Below are positions 45,427 to 54,355 of a DNA stretch of 64,000 nt, one piece after another. The DNA is from Nocardia tengchongensis. Its GTDB lineage: Bacteria; Actinomycetota; Actinomycetes; Mycobacteriales; Mycobacteriaceae. The stretch is taken from contig NZ_CP074371.1 of NCBI RefSeq assembly GCF_018362975.1, positions 5,642,001-5,706,000 on the forward strand, written 5' to 3'. Every line of letters begins with the position of its first letter. Within the stretch, counting starts at the first letter, position 1. Below the pieces are notes generated by a model. That model searched no databases and was not told where the DNA came from. It saw only the letters and a list, made by a program, of their open reading frames with translations. Both the position numbers and the translations under genes were made by a program.

Positions 45427-46308
45427 ATGGAAAACGAGGGACCCAGCCGGACAGCGCTCGTGACCGCCTACGCCCGGGCCTATCATCAAATTGCCGACCG
45501 ACCAAGGATTCTCACCGATCCGCTGGCCGCGCGTCTGCTGGGTGTCACCGTCGATGAGCTGGCCGAATTCGGCCGGCCCGCGGAGGATAGCGGTGCCGAT
45601 CTGGGAATCCTGCGGCTGGGTGTCAGTGATCGGCCGCGCCGTCTGTTCTTCGCTGCGCGCGCCCGTTTCGCCGAGGATCGTGTGGCCGAGGCCGTCGCCG
45701 CCGGCGCGCGGCAGGTCGTGATACTCGGCGCGGGCCTGGATACCTTCGCCTACCGCAACCCGCATCCCGGCCTGCGCGTGTTCGAGGTCGACCATCCCGC
45801 GACCCAAGAGTGGAAACACCAACGCCTCGCCGCATCCGGCATCGACCAGCCCGAGCGGTTGACCTTCGTCCCGGTCGACTTCGAAACTGACACGCTGGCA
45901 CCACGATTGGCGGCCGCCGGATTCAGCCGCACCGATCCGGCCGTATTCGTGTGGCTGGGTGTCGTCTTCTATCTGACCCCGGACGCTGCCCACACCACCC
46001 TCGAATACATTGCCGGTCAATCCGACCCGGTCGAGGTGATCTTCGACTACCTGCGGTCGCCGGACACCGCCGAAGACCGTGCGCGCTTGCAGGCGCGCGC
46101 ACATCGAGCGGCAGCCGTCGGCGAACCCTGGTTCAGCTACTTCACCCCCGAAGACATCGCCGCACAGCTGCACACCCTCGGCTTCACCGACGTCGAGGAC
46201 CACTCCGCCGCGGATCTCATCGCCGGATACCTCGACGGCTCAACGGAATTCGATGGCGAACCACCTCAGTCACTGCGGCCGGTCCGCATCCTGCGGGCGA
46301 GCCGCTGA
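45427..46308 (+). CDS. SAM-dependent methyltransferase (LCM/TIGR00027 type)
   Basis: 293 residues of the family with many copies in Mycobacterium and Nocardia: SRTALVTAYARAYHQIADRP and DPLAARLLG at the N-terminus, the SAM motif QVVILGAGLDTFAYR, FEVDHPATQEWKHQRL and VWLGVVFYLTP. The acceptor is unknown; the family resembles leucine carboxyl methyltransferases and PKS-associated O-methyltransferases. It is divergent from the SnoaL-like/HxlR-like unit with a shared palindrome between. Confidence 0.92.
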   Translation: MENEGPSRTALVTAYARAYHQIADRPRILTDPLAARLLGVTVDELAEFGRPAEDSGADLGILRLGVSDRPRRLFFAARARFAEDRVAEAVAAGARQVVILGAGLDTFAYRNPHPGLRVFEVDHPATQEWKHQRLAASGIDQPERLTFVPVDFETDTLAPRLAAAGFSRTDPAVFVWLGVVFYLTPDAAHTTLEYIAGQSDPVEVIFDYLRSPDTAEDRARLQARAHRAAAVGEPWFSYFTPEDIAAQLHTLGFTDVEDHSAADLIAGYLDGSTEFDGEPPQSLRPVRILRASR

Positions 46309-46320
46309 GGGGGCCGACTC

Positions 46321-46866
46321 CTACGGTGAAGGGCTGGTCTCGTGGTCGCCGGCCCCTGGCTGGGTCGGCCGGATGCCTCGCCAGCCGAGCGGAAGTTGGA
46401 CGCGCCCTGCCCGGATATCGCTGATGAGGTGCGCGTAGCCATCACGAACTTCGCCGAGGTGAACCCATGCCGAGTGCCGAAGGTCCTCGCAGTCACTGTG
46501 CAGCACCGTCCACCACGCTTCGGCGTAGGTCTTGGCCACGTGGCTGATCACCTCGCCGAAGGTGTGGGTGTGGCGGCGGGCGCACCGGCTGTGGCGTACC
46601 GAGGACGCGGCCCAAGAATTGATCTTGTCGATGACCTTCGCGATCTCGGCGCACAAAGCCGCCTCGGTGACCTCCGGAGCGTTCCGCAGCGGATTCAGAA
46701 CCGCCGAAATCAACGCGGCGTGCAGATCGCCGAGCTCTCTCGCCCATGTGATCAGCGGGAACGGTTCGGCGAGCCGCCCGGCGATCGCAGCCAACAGCTG
46801 CTCCGGCGACAACAACGATTCGGAATCCGTCGCCGGATCCTCGAATGCCGCTACACCCGCATTCAT
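46321..46866 (-). CDS. DUF4254-like protein
   Basis: 181 residues, mostly helical: LLSPEQLLAAIAGRLAEPF, LGDLHAALISAVLNPLRN, EIAKVIDKINSWAASSV and THTFGEVISHVAKTYAEAW. The order of a short N-terminal helix, LxxLH, and a His-rich THTxTxGxVI stretch resembles DUF4254 proteins common in Nocardia. Function unknown. Confidence 0.55.
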   Translation of the reverse strand: MNAGVAAFEDPATDSESLLSPEQLLAAIAGRLAEPFPLITWARELGDLHAALISAVLNPLRNAPEVTEAALCAEIAKVIDKINSWAASSVRHSRCARRHTHTFGEVISHVAKTYAEAWWTVLHSDCEDLRHSAWVHLGEVRDGYAHLISDIRAGRVQLPLGWRGIRPTQPGAGDHETSPSP

Positions 46867-47044
46867 AGGTGCCCACCGGTGGGGCTATCGGAGGAGCCGG
46901 TCATGCGATGCATTCGACCGCTCGTCGCTCATGGACGACTTCGATGAGATAGGCGTGCTGATACATGGGCGGAAGGTCAACTTTTCGCGATGAATGGTTG
47001 ATGTCGAGAACGCGCCGCTGCGACTCGGGGCATAATGCTAATAC

Positions 47045-47062
47045 TGACTGCGCACTCAGTCA
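47045..47062. promoter_or_regulatory. TetR-type operator TGACTG-CGCACT-CAGTCA
   Basis: Perfect 6-bp arms around a 6-bp centre, 68 bp before the TetR start and just after a possible -10 (TAATGCT). The half-site and spacing are of a common TetR kind, fitting autoregulation. Confidence 0.65.
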
Positions 47063-47129
47063 ACGACGGTTCGCGCGGTCGATCGGTTCTAGGGGTGTCG
47101 GATCATGTGGACGAAGAGGGGCGGGATCG

Positions 47130-47792
47130 ATGAATGGACGTGCGGCGGGACCGGGCAAGTCGGCCGCGATTCTCGATATTTTCACGCGCCATGTCGCCGA
47201 AAAAGGCTACGACGGAACCAGTTTCAGCGAAGTAGCACGCGAGCTCGGTATCTCACAGGGCTTGATCGTGCACCATTACGGCACAAAAGCACGGCTACTG
47301 GAAGCGCTGCATATTTCCTATATGCGACGCCGTGTCGACGAGGCGGAACGAATCGTTGCGACCTTCTCGACACCACCCGAGCAGCTGGCCGGGCTGCTGC
47401 ACGCGGCCATGCTGTATCAGGTACACGACCGGAACCGCACCGTCGCATTCCAGCGAGAGGTCGCCCGATTGGGCCAGGAAGAGGAGGATTCCGAGGGCCG
47501 CCGGCTGCGTAGGTATTACATCGGAATCCTGCGCGGCGTGCTCGAGGCGGGCATCGCATCCGGCGACTTCCACCCCGTCGACACCAGCATCCGCAGCCTG
47601 CTCATCTTCGGCGCCGCGCAGTGGGCGTGGACGTGGTTCGAGCCGGGCGGCCGCAATTCCGCCGAACAGGTCGGTGCCGAACTGGTAGATCTCACCCTCG
47701 GATCGCTATTGCAGAGCAGGTCGTCGTTACCGCACCTGCGCGACCCCGAAGGCCACCTCGTCGCAACGGTAGTCAACATCATCACCGCATAA
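47130..47792 (+). CDS. TetR-family transcriptional regulator
   Basis: About 220 residues. The N-terminal HTH is typical: ILDIFTRHVAEKGYDGTSFS, EVARELGISQGLIVHHYGTK (recognition helix with HHY in place of YYHF), and ARLLEALHISYM. The C-terminal ligand domain is helical. The ATG at 47130 is chosen over longer in-frame starts because GAGGGGCGGGA precedes it and the HTH then begins about residue 13. An operator-like palindrome lies upstream. Neither neighbour suggests the inducer. Confidence 0.88.
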   Translation: MNGRAAGPGKSAAILDIFTRHVAEKGYDGTSFSEVARELGISQGLIVHHYGTKARLLEALHISYMRRRVDEAERIVATFSTPPEQLAGLLHAAMLYQVHDRNRTVAFQREVARLGQEEEDSEGRRLRRYYIGILRGVLEAGIASGDFHPVDTSIRSLLIFGAAQWAWTWFEPGGRNSAEQVGAELVDLTLGSLLQSRSSLPHLRDPEGHLVATVVNIITA

Positions 47793-48050
47793 GTTCGTGC
47801 TCCGTCGTAGCACTGAACTCCCGACGGAAACGAGCTTCACGCCCCGGTGTGCCACCGGGGCGGGGGAAACACTGCCAATTGACCTCCCGATCCGGCGAGG
47901 ACGTGCGGCAGTCGATTCGGCGCATCGCGAACAGCCAGTTCATCACGAAGGCGACCTCGCTGCGCGGCTTCTCCTTCGGCAAGCGCATCGAGGTCGTCTC
48001 CCTACCTCACAGTGGCCGCGCCCCGGACGTGGTTCCCTCGCTGGGATTCC

Positions 48051-49097
48051 TCAAGCGGCGGACGGGTTTTCGAGCACGATGGCGACCCCTTGACCGGATC
48101 CGATGCACACCCCGATCGCGCCGTAGCGCGCATTGCGTTCCCGCAATTCGGTGGCCAGGGTCAACACGTAGCGGGCGCCGGTTGCGCCGAATGGGTGACC
48201 GATCGCCACCGCACCACCGTTCGGCGTCAGCTTCTCGTCGGGGATGGTGAAACCGCCGAGTTGGTTGGGCAGTTCACGCAGCACGCCCAGGGCTTGAGCG
48301 CTGAATGCCTCATGCACTTCCCAGACATCGATTTGTTCGGGCGTCAGACCCGCGCGTCGGATCGCCAAGGGCAACGCCCACGCCGGAGCCAGACCCATGA
48401 ACAGCGGATCGATCCCGTACACCGCCGACGACACCACCCGCGCCAGTGGTTCGACGCCGAGCTCCGCCGCTCGTTCACCGGAAGCCAGCACCAAAGCGCT
48501 GGCGCCGTCAGTGAGCGGAGTCGAGTTCGCAGCGGTCATCTGCGTCGTCCCCGGCTGTGGGGGCAGCGCGGCCAGCTTCTCAGCCGTCGTATCGTCCCGG
48601 ATGAACTCGTCATGCTCGAACAACCGTGCGGGGGTCTTCCTGGTCCCGGCGATCTCGACCGGCATGATTTCCTTGGCCAGCCGCCCGGAGTCCCTGGCCG
48701 CCTTGGCATTTCGCTGCGTCCGAAACGCGAACGCGTCGATCTCCTCACGAGTCAGGCCATAACGGTCGGCGACGTTTTGCGCTGTCTCGATCATTCCGAT
48801 GTAGGCATTGCGCGCCAACAGCGCCGGGTTGGCGGGACCGCCCGCCCCCGCCCACATGGTGTCGAGCAAGATGACCGGGCCACGGGGCCCGAACGGGGAG
48901 TCACCCTTCATGTACGCCCATCCCGACCGTGACATCGACTCGACGCCGCAGGCGACACCGACGCCCAGGTCTCCGGCTTTGATCGCGTGCGCGACATTGA
49001 TGGTGGCGCTCAGGGACGACCCACAGAACCGGTTGATCGTCGCACCCGCCACCGTGTCGGGGAATCCCGCCGCCAGCTCCGAGGATGTCCGCGACAC
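48051..49097 (-). pseudogene. Thiolase (acetyl-CoA acyltransferase), 5'-truncated
   Basis: 348 residues of a fatty-acid/steroid-type thiolase. The nucleophilic Cys is in INRFCGSS, the general base region in AIGHPFGATGAR and the second Cys in GVCIGSGQGVA. The nucleophile is Cys25, whereas thiolases usually have it near residue 90, so about 60 N-terminal residues are missing. Upstream, the homologous frame stops at a TGA about 25 bp before the GTG, and no normal thiolase start is found in any frame. Probably non-functional. Confidence 0.75.
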
Positions 49098-49305
49098 CAG
49101 GCCGCTCGGATGACCCGCTCCTCATCGTCCCCGGCCATGATCGCCACTTCGGCGAATCACACCGCCAGATGGCCGTCACTGCCCGCATCAGCGTGGGGTG
49201 GAGCACGCTCATGTGAGCTGAAATCCGCTGGGGCCCACCCTATTCTGGGCACTACATGCGAGATCGTCCGCAGCGCGGCGGGGACCTTCCGAGAAGGGGC
49301 TGCTG

Positions 49306-49434
49306 ATGTCGATCAACCTACTGGCCGCAATCGTGGCACTCGTGCCCATGCTCGCCGCGACCACCGCCTAGGGAATCGTCGCGGGGATCTACTGGTGGGA
49401 GAAGCGCAGGGTCACGCGGCGGCACCCGGCGTGA
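49306..49434 (+). pseudogene. Small single-TM reading frame with an in-frame TAG
   Basis: From an ATG with GAAGGGG upstream the frame reads MSINLLAAIVALVPMLAATT-A, then TAG at 49369, then GIVAGIYWWEKRRVTRRHP-A to a TGA. Joined across the TAG it is a credible 42-residue protein: one hydrophobic helix and a basic C-terminus. Either a nonsense change (for example from TGG or CAG) or a sequence error broke it. It is unlike any family I know. Confidence 0.35.
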
Positions 49435-49505
49435 CGAGGGCACGAATCGCATCCGGATCGCAGCCGTCCCTGTTCAGCGGCGAATGCGACAGCATCCTAC
49501 GCTTG

Positions 49506-49721
49506 TCAGCAGTCCAGCGTCGTAATCGCTCCCGGCGGCAGATCGGGAAATCGCTCGTGGAGTTTGTGGATCTGCTGGCGAACCTGTGCCAGCTCGGCCT
49601 CGATGGCCTGGCTGGGTTGGTCGTCTCCCCACTGGCTTCTACGCCGAACAAGTCGATCAGCGTAGAAGTCGAGCTCAGCGAGGAACACGCGCGCTTGGGC
49701 GGCCTCGGGATCCTCACCCAC
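49506..49721 (-). CDS. Small hypothetical helical protein
   Basis: 71 residues from a GTG at 49721. The composition is that of a real soluble protein (ARVFLAELDFYADRLVRRRS, AELAQVRQQIHKLHERFPDL), with amphipathic helices and normal codon use. The opposite-frame alternatives look random. It sits next to the truncated alpha/beta hydrolase. No family recognised. Confidence 0.4.
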   Translation of the reverse strand: MGEDPEAAQARVFLAELDFYADRLVRRRSQWGDDQPSQAIEAELAQVRQQIHKLHERFPDLPPGAITTLDC

Positions 49722-50001
49722 GGCGGTCCGTTTCAGCTGGCTGCCGCAAGCCTCCGCAGGGCGTTGCGTAGGGCAACGGCGAACCCGGTGAGCCGCCGGT
49801 GCCGGGCACGTCGAAGCGCACCACCGTGGTGTCCGGGTCCAGGGCCGCGACCAGTGGGTCGAGCACCTCGAACGCGGCCCCGATCCCGTTGCAGAGCACC
49901 AGCGGAGTGCCCGATCCCCACCGGACCCGGACCCGGATCTGCTGTCCCAGAACCGATATCAGGCGCTGCTCGAAGGCGTCGGCGGGCAACGGCGTGTTCA
50001 C
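49714..50001 (-). pseudogene. Alpha/beta hydrolase (PHA-depolymerase-like), N-terminal fragment
   Basis: About 75 recognisable residues: LISVLGQQIRVRVRWGSGTP, LVLCNGIGAAFEVLDPLVAA and VVRFDVPGTGGSPGS. This is the start of the poly(3-hydroxyalkanoate) depolymerase-like hydrolase family, whose nucleophile motif comes later and is absent here. The GTG at 50001 shares GTGA with the MaoC stop, so it was once coupled to that gene. The reading frame turns to unrelated sequence after about 49770 and stops at 49714. Confidence 0.6.
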
Positions 50002-50382
50002 GGGTAGAGCACCACGACGTCGGCAACGCATGCGGGGCGGGCATTGCCGTCGATCTCGTAGGTGAGTCCGAAGATCGCCTCGATCCCGGAGCTCTTCCGC
50101 TGAGCGGCATTCAGCGTGACCGCCGTCCGGACCTTCGCGCCCACCGGCACCGGTGCGGGGAAGCGCACCTTGTTCAGCCCGTAGTTGAGCGCTGCGGTGA
50201 GCTCGCGAATCTCGAGCACCCCGGCGATGGCCACCGGCGCCAGCGACAGGGTCAGGTAGCCGTGGGCGATGGTGCCGCCGAACGGTCCGTGCGCGGCGCG
50301 CGCCGGATCGATGTGGATCCACTGGTGATCGCCGGTGGCGTCGACAAACAGATCCACCTGCGCCGAAGCGCGACCCAGATGT
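49998..50382 (-). pseudogene. MaoC-like (R)-hydratase, 5'-truncated
   Basis: The conserved core is present: VDLFVDATGDHQWIHIDPAR (hot-dog fold with catalytic Asp and His) then GTIAHGYLTLSLAP, YGLNKVRFPAPV and the C-terminal strands. The N-terminal 20-25 residues are missing: no start lies upstream, and the homologous sequence stops near 50382, where an SDR fragment on the other strand begins. The GTG inside VDLF could act as a start, giving a shortened protein. Confidence 0.6.
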
Positions 50383-50390
50383 TGAGGTAC

Positions 50391-50543
50391 ATGCCTGAGC
50401 CGGTCGTGGAGGCCACCCTGGGCGCTCTCGGCACACCGTCCGCTGCCGAGCAGGCCGTCAGCCCCGATATCGAACGGGTCCTCGGATGCCCACCCCGCAC
50501 CTTCGCCGAATGGGTCGCACGCACCATCGCAGCGTTCAAGTGA
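50391..50543 (+). pseudogene. NmrA/SDR-family C-terminal fragment
   Basis: Fifty residues ending AEQAVSPDIERVLGCPPRTF then AEWVARTIAAFK and a stop. The 'IERVLGRPPRTFAEWVA' ending is typical of NmrA-like NAD(P)-binding proteins. Nothing of the Rossmann part is present. It abuts the truncated MaoC gene. Confidence 0.55.
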
Positions 50544-50652
50544 CCCGGCCGGAAGCATGTTGGCCGCGAACGAGGTTGGGGCGCTGATCGGGTACTCGGA
50601 TCTACGGCCGGGTTCCCGGTGGCGCGGCGGACCGGACACGCTCGCCACTTCG

Positions 50653-51438
50653 TCACCAGGTTGGTGGTCGACAGGCGAAAACCTCGTAGAGCTCGGTTCC
50701 ACGCAGGAAGGCGTCCTGACGTACCTCCGTAGCCAAACCATGGGAGCGCAGCAGCGCGCAGAACTGCGCCAGGCGATCGCCGCAGTCGTGGACTTCGGCG
50801 ACGACGGTTCGGATCCGAGCCCAGTCCGATTCGGCGATGCCGCGGACGACGTCCAGTTCCGCTCGCTCGACATCGATTTTGACCAAACCGATTTCGCCTG
50901 TCGGTGCGTGGTCCGCCAGTAATGCCGACACCGTGGTGACCTTCACATCGATCTGTTCACCGTCGTGCACGTCGTTCGTGACGAGAGCGATCGCATTCTG
51001 ATCGAGGCCACAATTCTGCAGGAAGGTCGTCGTCGACTCGTTGTCACGCTTACGGTCTGCGTACCGGCTGTAGTTCGCCGACGCTCGTGGGTACCAGGTG
51101 AACTGTGCGGTGCCGTTCGCTACGCCGACCCCGGTTTCGAGCGCGATGCCGTCGGGGACGTGGGCGCCCATGTTGCGGCGCAAGCACTCGAATGCCAGTG
51201 GAGCGGGTTCGACGGCGATGACCCGCACGCCGGGACAGGTATCCGCGAAGGCGATTGCGCTGAGACCGATGTTCGCACCGATATCGAGCACGATGTCGTC
51301 CGGGTGCAGTTGAGCGGCCGCCCGCCGGTAGTACCCCTCCGCCGACATATCGTCCCAGAGCATCCGGGCCTCGGCGGGGCTCGTGCAGGTCACCGATCTG
51401 CCGTCCTCGAGAGTGAGTTGTTTGAGGGAAGTCAGCAT
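50653..51438 (-). CDS. FkbM-family SAM-dependent methyltransferase
   Basis: 261 residues. SAM-binding IVLDIGANIGLSAIAFADT, then VIAVEPAPLAFECLRRNM, and the FkbM signature GLVKIDVERAELDVVRGI. FkbM-type enzymes O-methylate sugars or polyketides, and many act on cell-surface glycans. GGAAAGG lies about nine bases before the ATG at 51438. It stands alone among degraded genes; the acceptor is unknown. Confidence 0.88.
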   Translation of the reverse strand: MLTSLKQLTLEDGRSVTCTSPAEARMLWDDMSAEGYYRRAAAQLHPDDIVLDIGANIGLSAIAFADTCPGVRVIAVEPAPLAFECLRRNMGAHVPDGIALETGVGVANGTAQFTWYPRASANYSRYADRKRDNESTTTFLQNCGLDQNAIALVTNDVHDGEQIDVKVTTVSALLADHAPTGEIGLVKIDVERAELDVVRGIAESDWARIRTVVAEVHDCGDRLAQFCALLRSHGLATEVRQDAFLRGTELYEVFACRPPTW

Positions 51439-52268
51439 TCGTCAAGCACCTTTCCGGAACAGGGCCGATCTCGGCCGGCATCGGGTGGATCAACTCGGGC
51501 ACGACTGCTGCGTCGGAAACCCGAACGTGACGAACCGGACAGGAAAGGCTGGGATCGCCATACGAAAACTGTTGAGCCCATGGAAGAGCCGGTCGCTGCC
51601 ACACCACAGCGAGTTACCCGGCGGTCGCCGCCCCGACCCCGGATCTTCGTCGCATTGAAGCTGTATGAGCCCGCTTGAACGGTGCCGCGCCGGGACGGCC
51701 CTCAGTCCCGTGCGCGATGGCGCGTATCGGGTCCACCACGCCACAACCACATTTCGAATCGCCGGAACCCCGCAGCCCGGCCTCGACGGTCGTTGTACAC
51801 CTAGCGGGTGACTCTAGCCCTCACGACACCTCGCGTCCTGTATTTACCGGAGAGCGTCGCACCAAATCTGAATAGGTATGCCCTTCGGGTCTCCAGTCGC
51901 CCTGCACGGCGTCGCCAGGCGTCCTGCGACACCGCAGCGGCCCTGTTAGCGAACACTTTGCCGCCGAATCGATCTCGCTTCACTGTCGAGGAGGGGCCGC
52001 GCCGAAGTTCCACAGCTTCACATCCAGTGCGACCTGAGCAGCGCTTGTGCGTTCCGCGAGATTTAGAGGATCCAGATCATGCCAAATTGCGAGACAGTTG
52101 CCATGCACTGTGCCTATCATCGATCGACGACTGCTGGGCCGCCACGTCGTACCGCTGTACCGATCGAGTGTTTCAAGACTCCGCGGGCGCCTGTGAAGCC
52201 GCCGGCAGCCGCGCGAGTGAGCCTCACGAGAATTCCGAGAAACATGTGAGCAGATTTGGGACGGATTG
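51439..52268. other. 830-bp stretch without a recognised gene
   Basis: Lower and uneven GC. Open frames on both strands have no ribosome sites, no protein-like composition and no motifs that I recognise. GGGACGGA at the right end serves the next gene. Confidence 0.4.
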
Positions 52269-52685
52269 ATGACTTCACCGGAAGTACCCGAGCAACTCGC
52301 AACCCTGGTATCCGCCAAAGGGATAGACGTGCAGTTCAGCGGAGATGTCTGCCTTCTCTCGTCGGCCCCTGCAGGTCGGACGACGACGCTGTCGGGCGAT
52401 GAGCGCGAACAGCTTCTGATGGAGTGCCTCGCGAGTCTGACCCGGAGCAGTTCCGCCACTGCCGTGTTGCGCGGCGCCACAACAGCGTTCGTCGCGATTC
52501 CAGCGCGGCGACCGTTCTACCTGATCGGCCGCCGAGTGACGAACGACGCCGGCGGATCCTTCCCGGCGTTCGCCGCGCGCGCCCGTCAGCTGATCAAGGT
52601 CAAAGTCGGCGCTCTGGGCGAGGTCACCGCCCGTCTGGTCGACACCGGCGGGTCGAAGAGGCCGGAACTCGTGGTACTGCCGTAG
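52269..52685 (+). CDS. Hypothetical protein
   Basis: 138 residues. It looks like a real globular protein: LVSAKGIDVQFSGDVCLLSS, a long LSGDEREQLLMECLASL helix, and strand-rich AVLRGATTAFVAIPARRPFY and VKVGALGEVTARLVD. GGGACGGA lies before the ATG at 52269. It is followed 67 bp later by a lipoprotein gene on the same strand. No family recognised. Confidence 0.6.
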   Translation: MTSPEVPEQLATLVSAKGIDVQFSGDVCLLSSAPAGRTTTLSGDEREQLLMECLASLTRSSSATAVLRGATTAFVAIPARRPFYLIGRRVTNDAGGSFPAFAARARQLIKVKVGALGEVTARLVDTGGSKRPELVVLP

Positions 52686-52752
52686 CATTCGGTCAGCGTC
52701 TGCTTGCTGCTCACTTCGGTACATCTGCTTTCGACAGCTCGAAGGATGCGTC

Positions 52753-53316
52753 TTGACCAACAATGCGATGACAGCCACGTCAGACGGACGGGTGAAGAGG
52801 AAGCGCGTCCTCGGTGTCCGGAGCGGTGTTTCGATCGAGCACGGCGGCATCGGACGCATCGCGACGACAGCGACGGCCGCGATCATCGCCATCCTCGTCA
52901 CAGCTTGTTCGACGCCCGAAACCACAACGGCCTCGGATTCCGCATCTCCTGTCTCCGTTGTCCGGACAGCAACTCCCCCATCGACACAGTCGACCGACAC
53001 GGCTGCAGGACCAATTCCATCGCCGCGCAACGGATCCCAACCCGTCGCCCCGGGTACGAACTGCACCGAGACCGCGGGCGGCCTCGTCGTCACTGTTGTA
53101 TCAGGCCGTATCACTTGCGATGAGGCCCTCGCGGTGATCAAGAGATATCGCGACCTGCCTGCGAGCCCGAGTGCCGGAACTGCCAACACGCGGACATTCG
53201 ACGCCTGGACTTGTACGACACCGATCCTTGCCGCGGCGCAACAACTCCACTACAGCGCGAGTTGCCAGAACCCGTTCGACGGAACCCACTTGACCACGCC
53301 GCTGAGCAACCGCTGA
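52753..53316 (+). CDS. Putative lipoprotein
   Basis: 187 residues. A basic N-terminus (RVKRKR) of about 37 residues precedes the helix IATTATAAIIAILVTAC with lipobox V-T-A-C. A Ser/Thr/Pro-rich linker follows, then a small domain with cysteines (VSGRITCDEALAVIKRYRDL, DAWTCTTP, SASCQNPF) resembling short actinobacterial lipoproteins. The TTG start at 52753 has GAAGGA six bases upstream; an ATG at 52768 is also in frame. Function unknown. Confidence 0.65.
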   Translation: MTNNAMTATSDGRVKRKRVLGVRSGVSIEHGGIGRIATTATAAIIAILVTACSTPETTTASDSASPVSVVRTATPPSTQSTDTAAGPIPSPRNGSQPVAPGTNCTETAGGLVVTVVSGRITCDEALAVIKRYRDLPASPSAGTANTRTFDAWTCTTPILAAAQQLHYSASCQNPFDGTHLTTPLSNR

Positions 53317-53932
53317 GGACCGTCAGCGTTCCCTGGTGCAGATCTTCTCGAGTTCAGCGAAGAGTCGGTCGCCGCTGTGCTCAGAGTTCCCTTGGTGATC
53401 TCACGCAGTGCGTCATTCCCGGAATGGGCGGCGCTACTGCCCAGCCGTGATGATCTTTCTTTCTTTCCGGACCCCATCGCGGCCAACAGGACGCCAATGC
53501 AGATCGGTCCCATTCGCTGAGGCGCCGCCCGGAGTGTAGCTACCCCATGGCAACAATGCCAAAGCGGTGATATTGCGTCGTGTACGCCGCCAACCGCCGG
53601 GTTCAACTGCGGAAATATCGCCCCATAGCATCCATTTTGCCCGTTATGGGCCGGTCATTAAATGGACAAATCGGAATTTCTTTCGGTTAATATTTAAAAA
53701 TGAGCCCAGTACCGGTAATCTGGCGAATGATCCGCAATCCCTCAATGCGGATCCCCGATTGGAGCACGTGCCCACCCCACGCCCCCCAATGTTGCGCGGT
53801 GGTGCCGCCGAGCCCAGCGGCACCACCGTTCGGGATTCTGGACCGTACGATACAAAGCGAACAGGACGAGGAAATGGTCGTTACGCTCCACTCTGCCGAA
53901 ACATCGAACCGCGAGTCGAGCAAGGGAACACG
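53317..53932. other. 616-bp stretch without a recognised gene
   Basis: Contains an AT-rich patch (about 53630-53710). Open frames here are low quality on both strands. The upstream part of a longer frame ending at 54115 lies here, but a ribosome site supports only the GTG at 53933. Confidence 0.4.
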
Positions 53933-54115
53933 GTGACGGCGGGGAATGCAACGTTCGGCAACGTTCAGGTCGTATGGAGCAGCGAGAGATCTGTTTTCAT
54001 GGCCTTCAGTGCGGACTTCCCGGGGGTGTACACCAAAGACCGGTGGTCGGCCTTGCGTGCTCGCCGGCTCATGGAAGAGCGTGTACGAAGTCTTTTGATC
54101 GCCAACGACCTGTGA
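53933..54115 (+). CDS. Small hypothetical protein
   Basis: Sixty residues from a GTG with AAGGGA five bases upstream: VTAGNATFGNVQVVWSSE, then a helix YTKDRWSALRARRLMEERVR. Beta strands then a basic helix, with normal composition. It is close to the small membrane peptide and XRE regulator that follow on the same strand, possibly one transcript. No family recognised. Confidence 0.45.
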   Translation: MTAGNATFGNVQVVWSSERSVFMAFSADFPGVYTKDRWSALRARRLMEERVRSLLIANDL

Positions 54116-54210
54116 GGCGCGAATGGCCAGACGCAAAGTGATCATTCCCCCAGCGGCGAGCCGTCCGCATTCACAACACCGCTGCCGCGATGCATCTTGG
54201 AGGCCGGCGC

Positions 54211-54303
54211 TTGGCAACTACAGAACTTGTCGTCCTTTTTGTCGTTATTTGGACGATCCTGTCATTCATCATCGGGTGGGCCTTGATGGGGGGACGGCGC
54301 TGA
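54211..54303 (+). CDS. 30-residue single-transmembrane peptide
   Basis: From a TTG with GGAGG seven bases upstream the frame reads LATTELVVLFVVIWTILSFI then IGWALMGGRR and a TGA. One membrane helix with a basic C-terminal end is clear. An in-frame ATG at 54190 would add seven residues. It lies in the same direction as, and 53 bp before, the XRE regulator. Confidence 0.45.
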   Translation: MATTELVVLFVVIWTILSFIIGWALMGGRR

Positions 54304-54355
54304 CTTCGACTCGACTAGGATGTGGAGCTCGTTCAGCGGTGCATCAAGGCCTCTG

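Noticed and set aside
48987..50543. 518-codon plus-strand frame over 49.0-50.5 kb
   Set aside because: Only its last 50 codons (NmrA-like C-terminus) are protein-like; the rest is antisense to thiolase, hydrolase and MaoC fragments.
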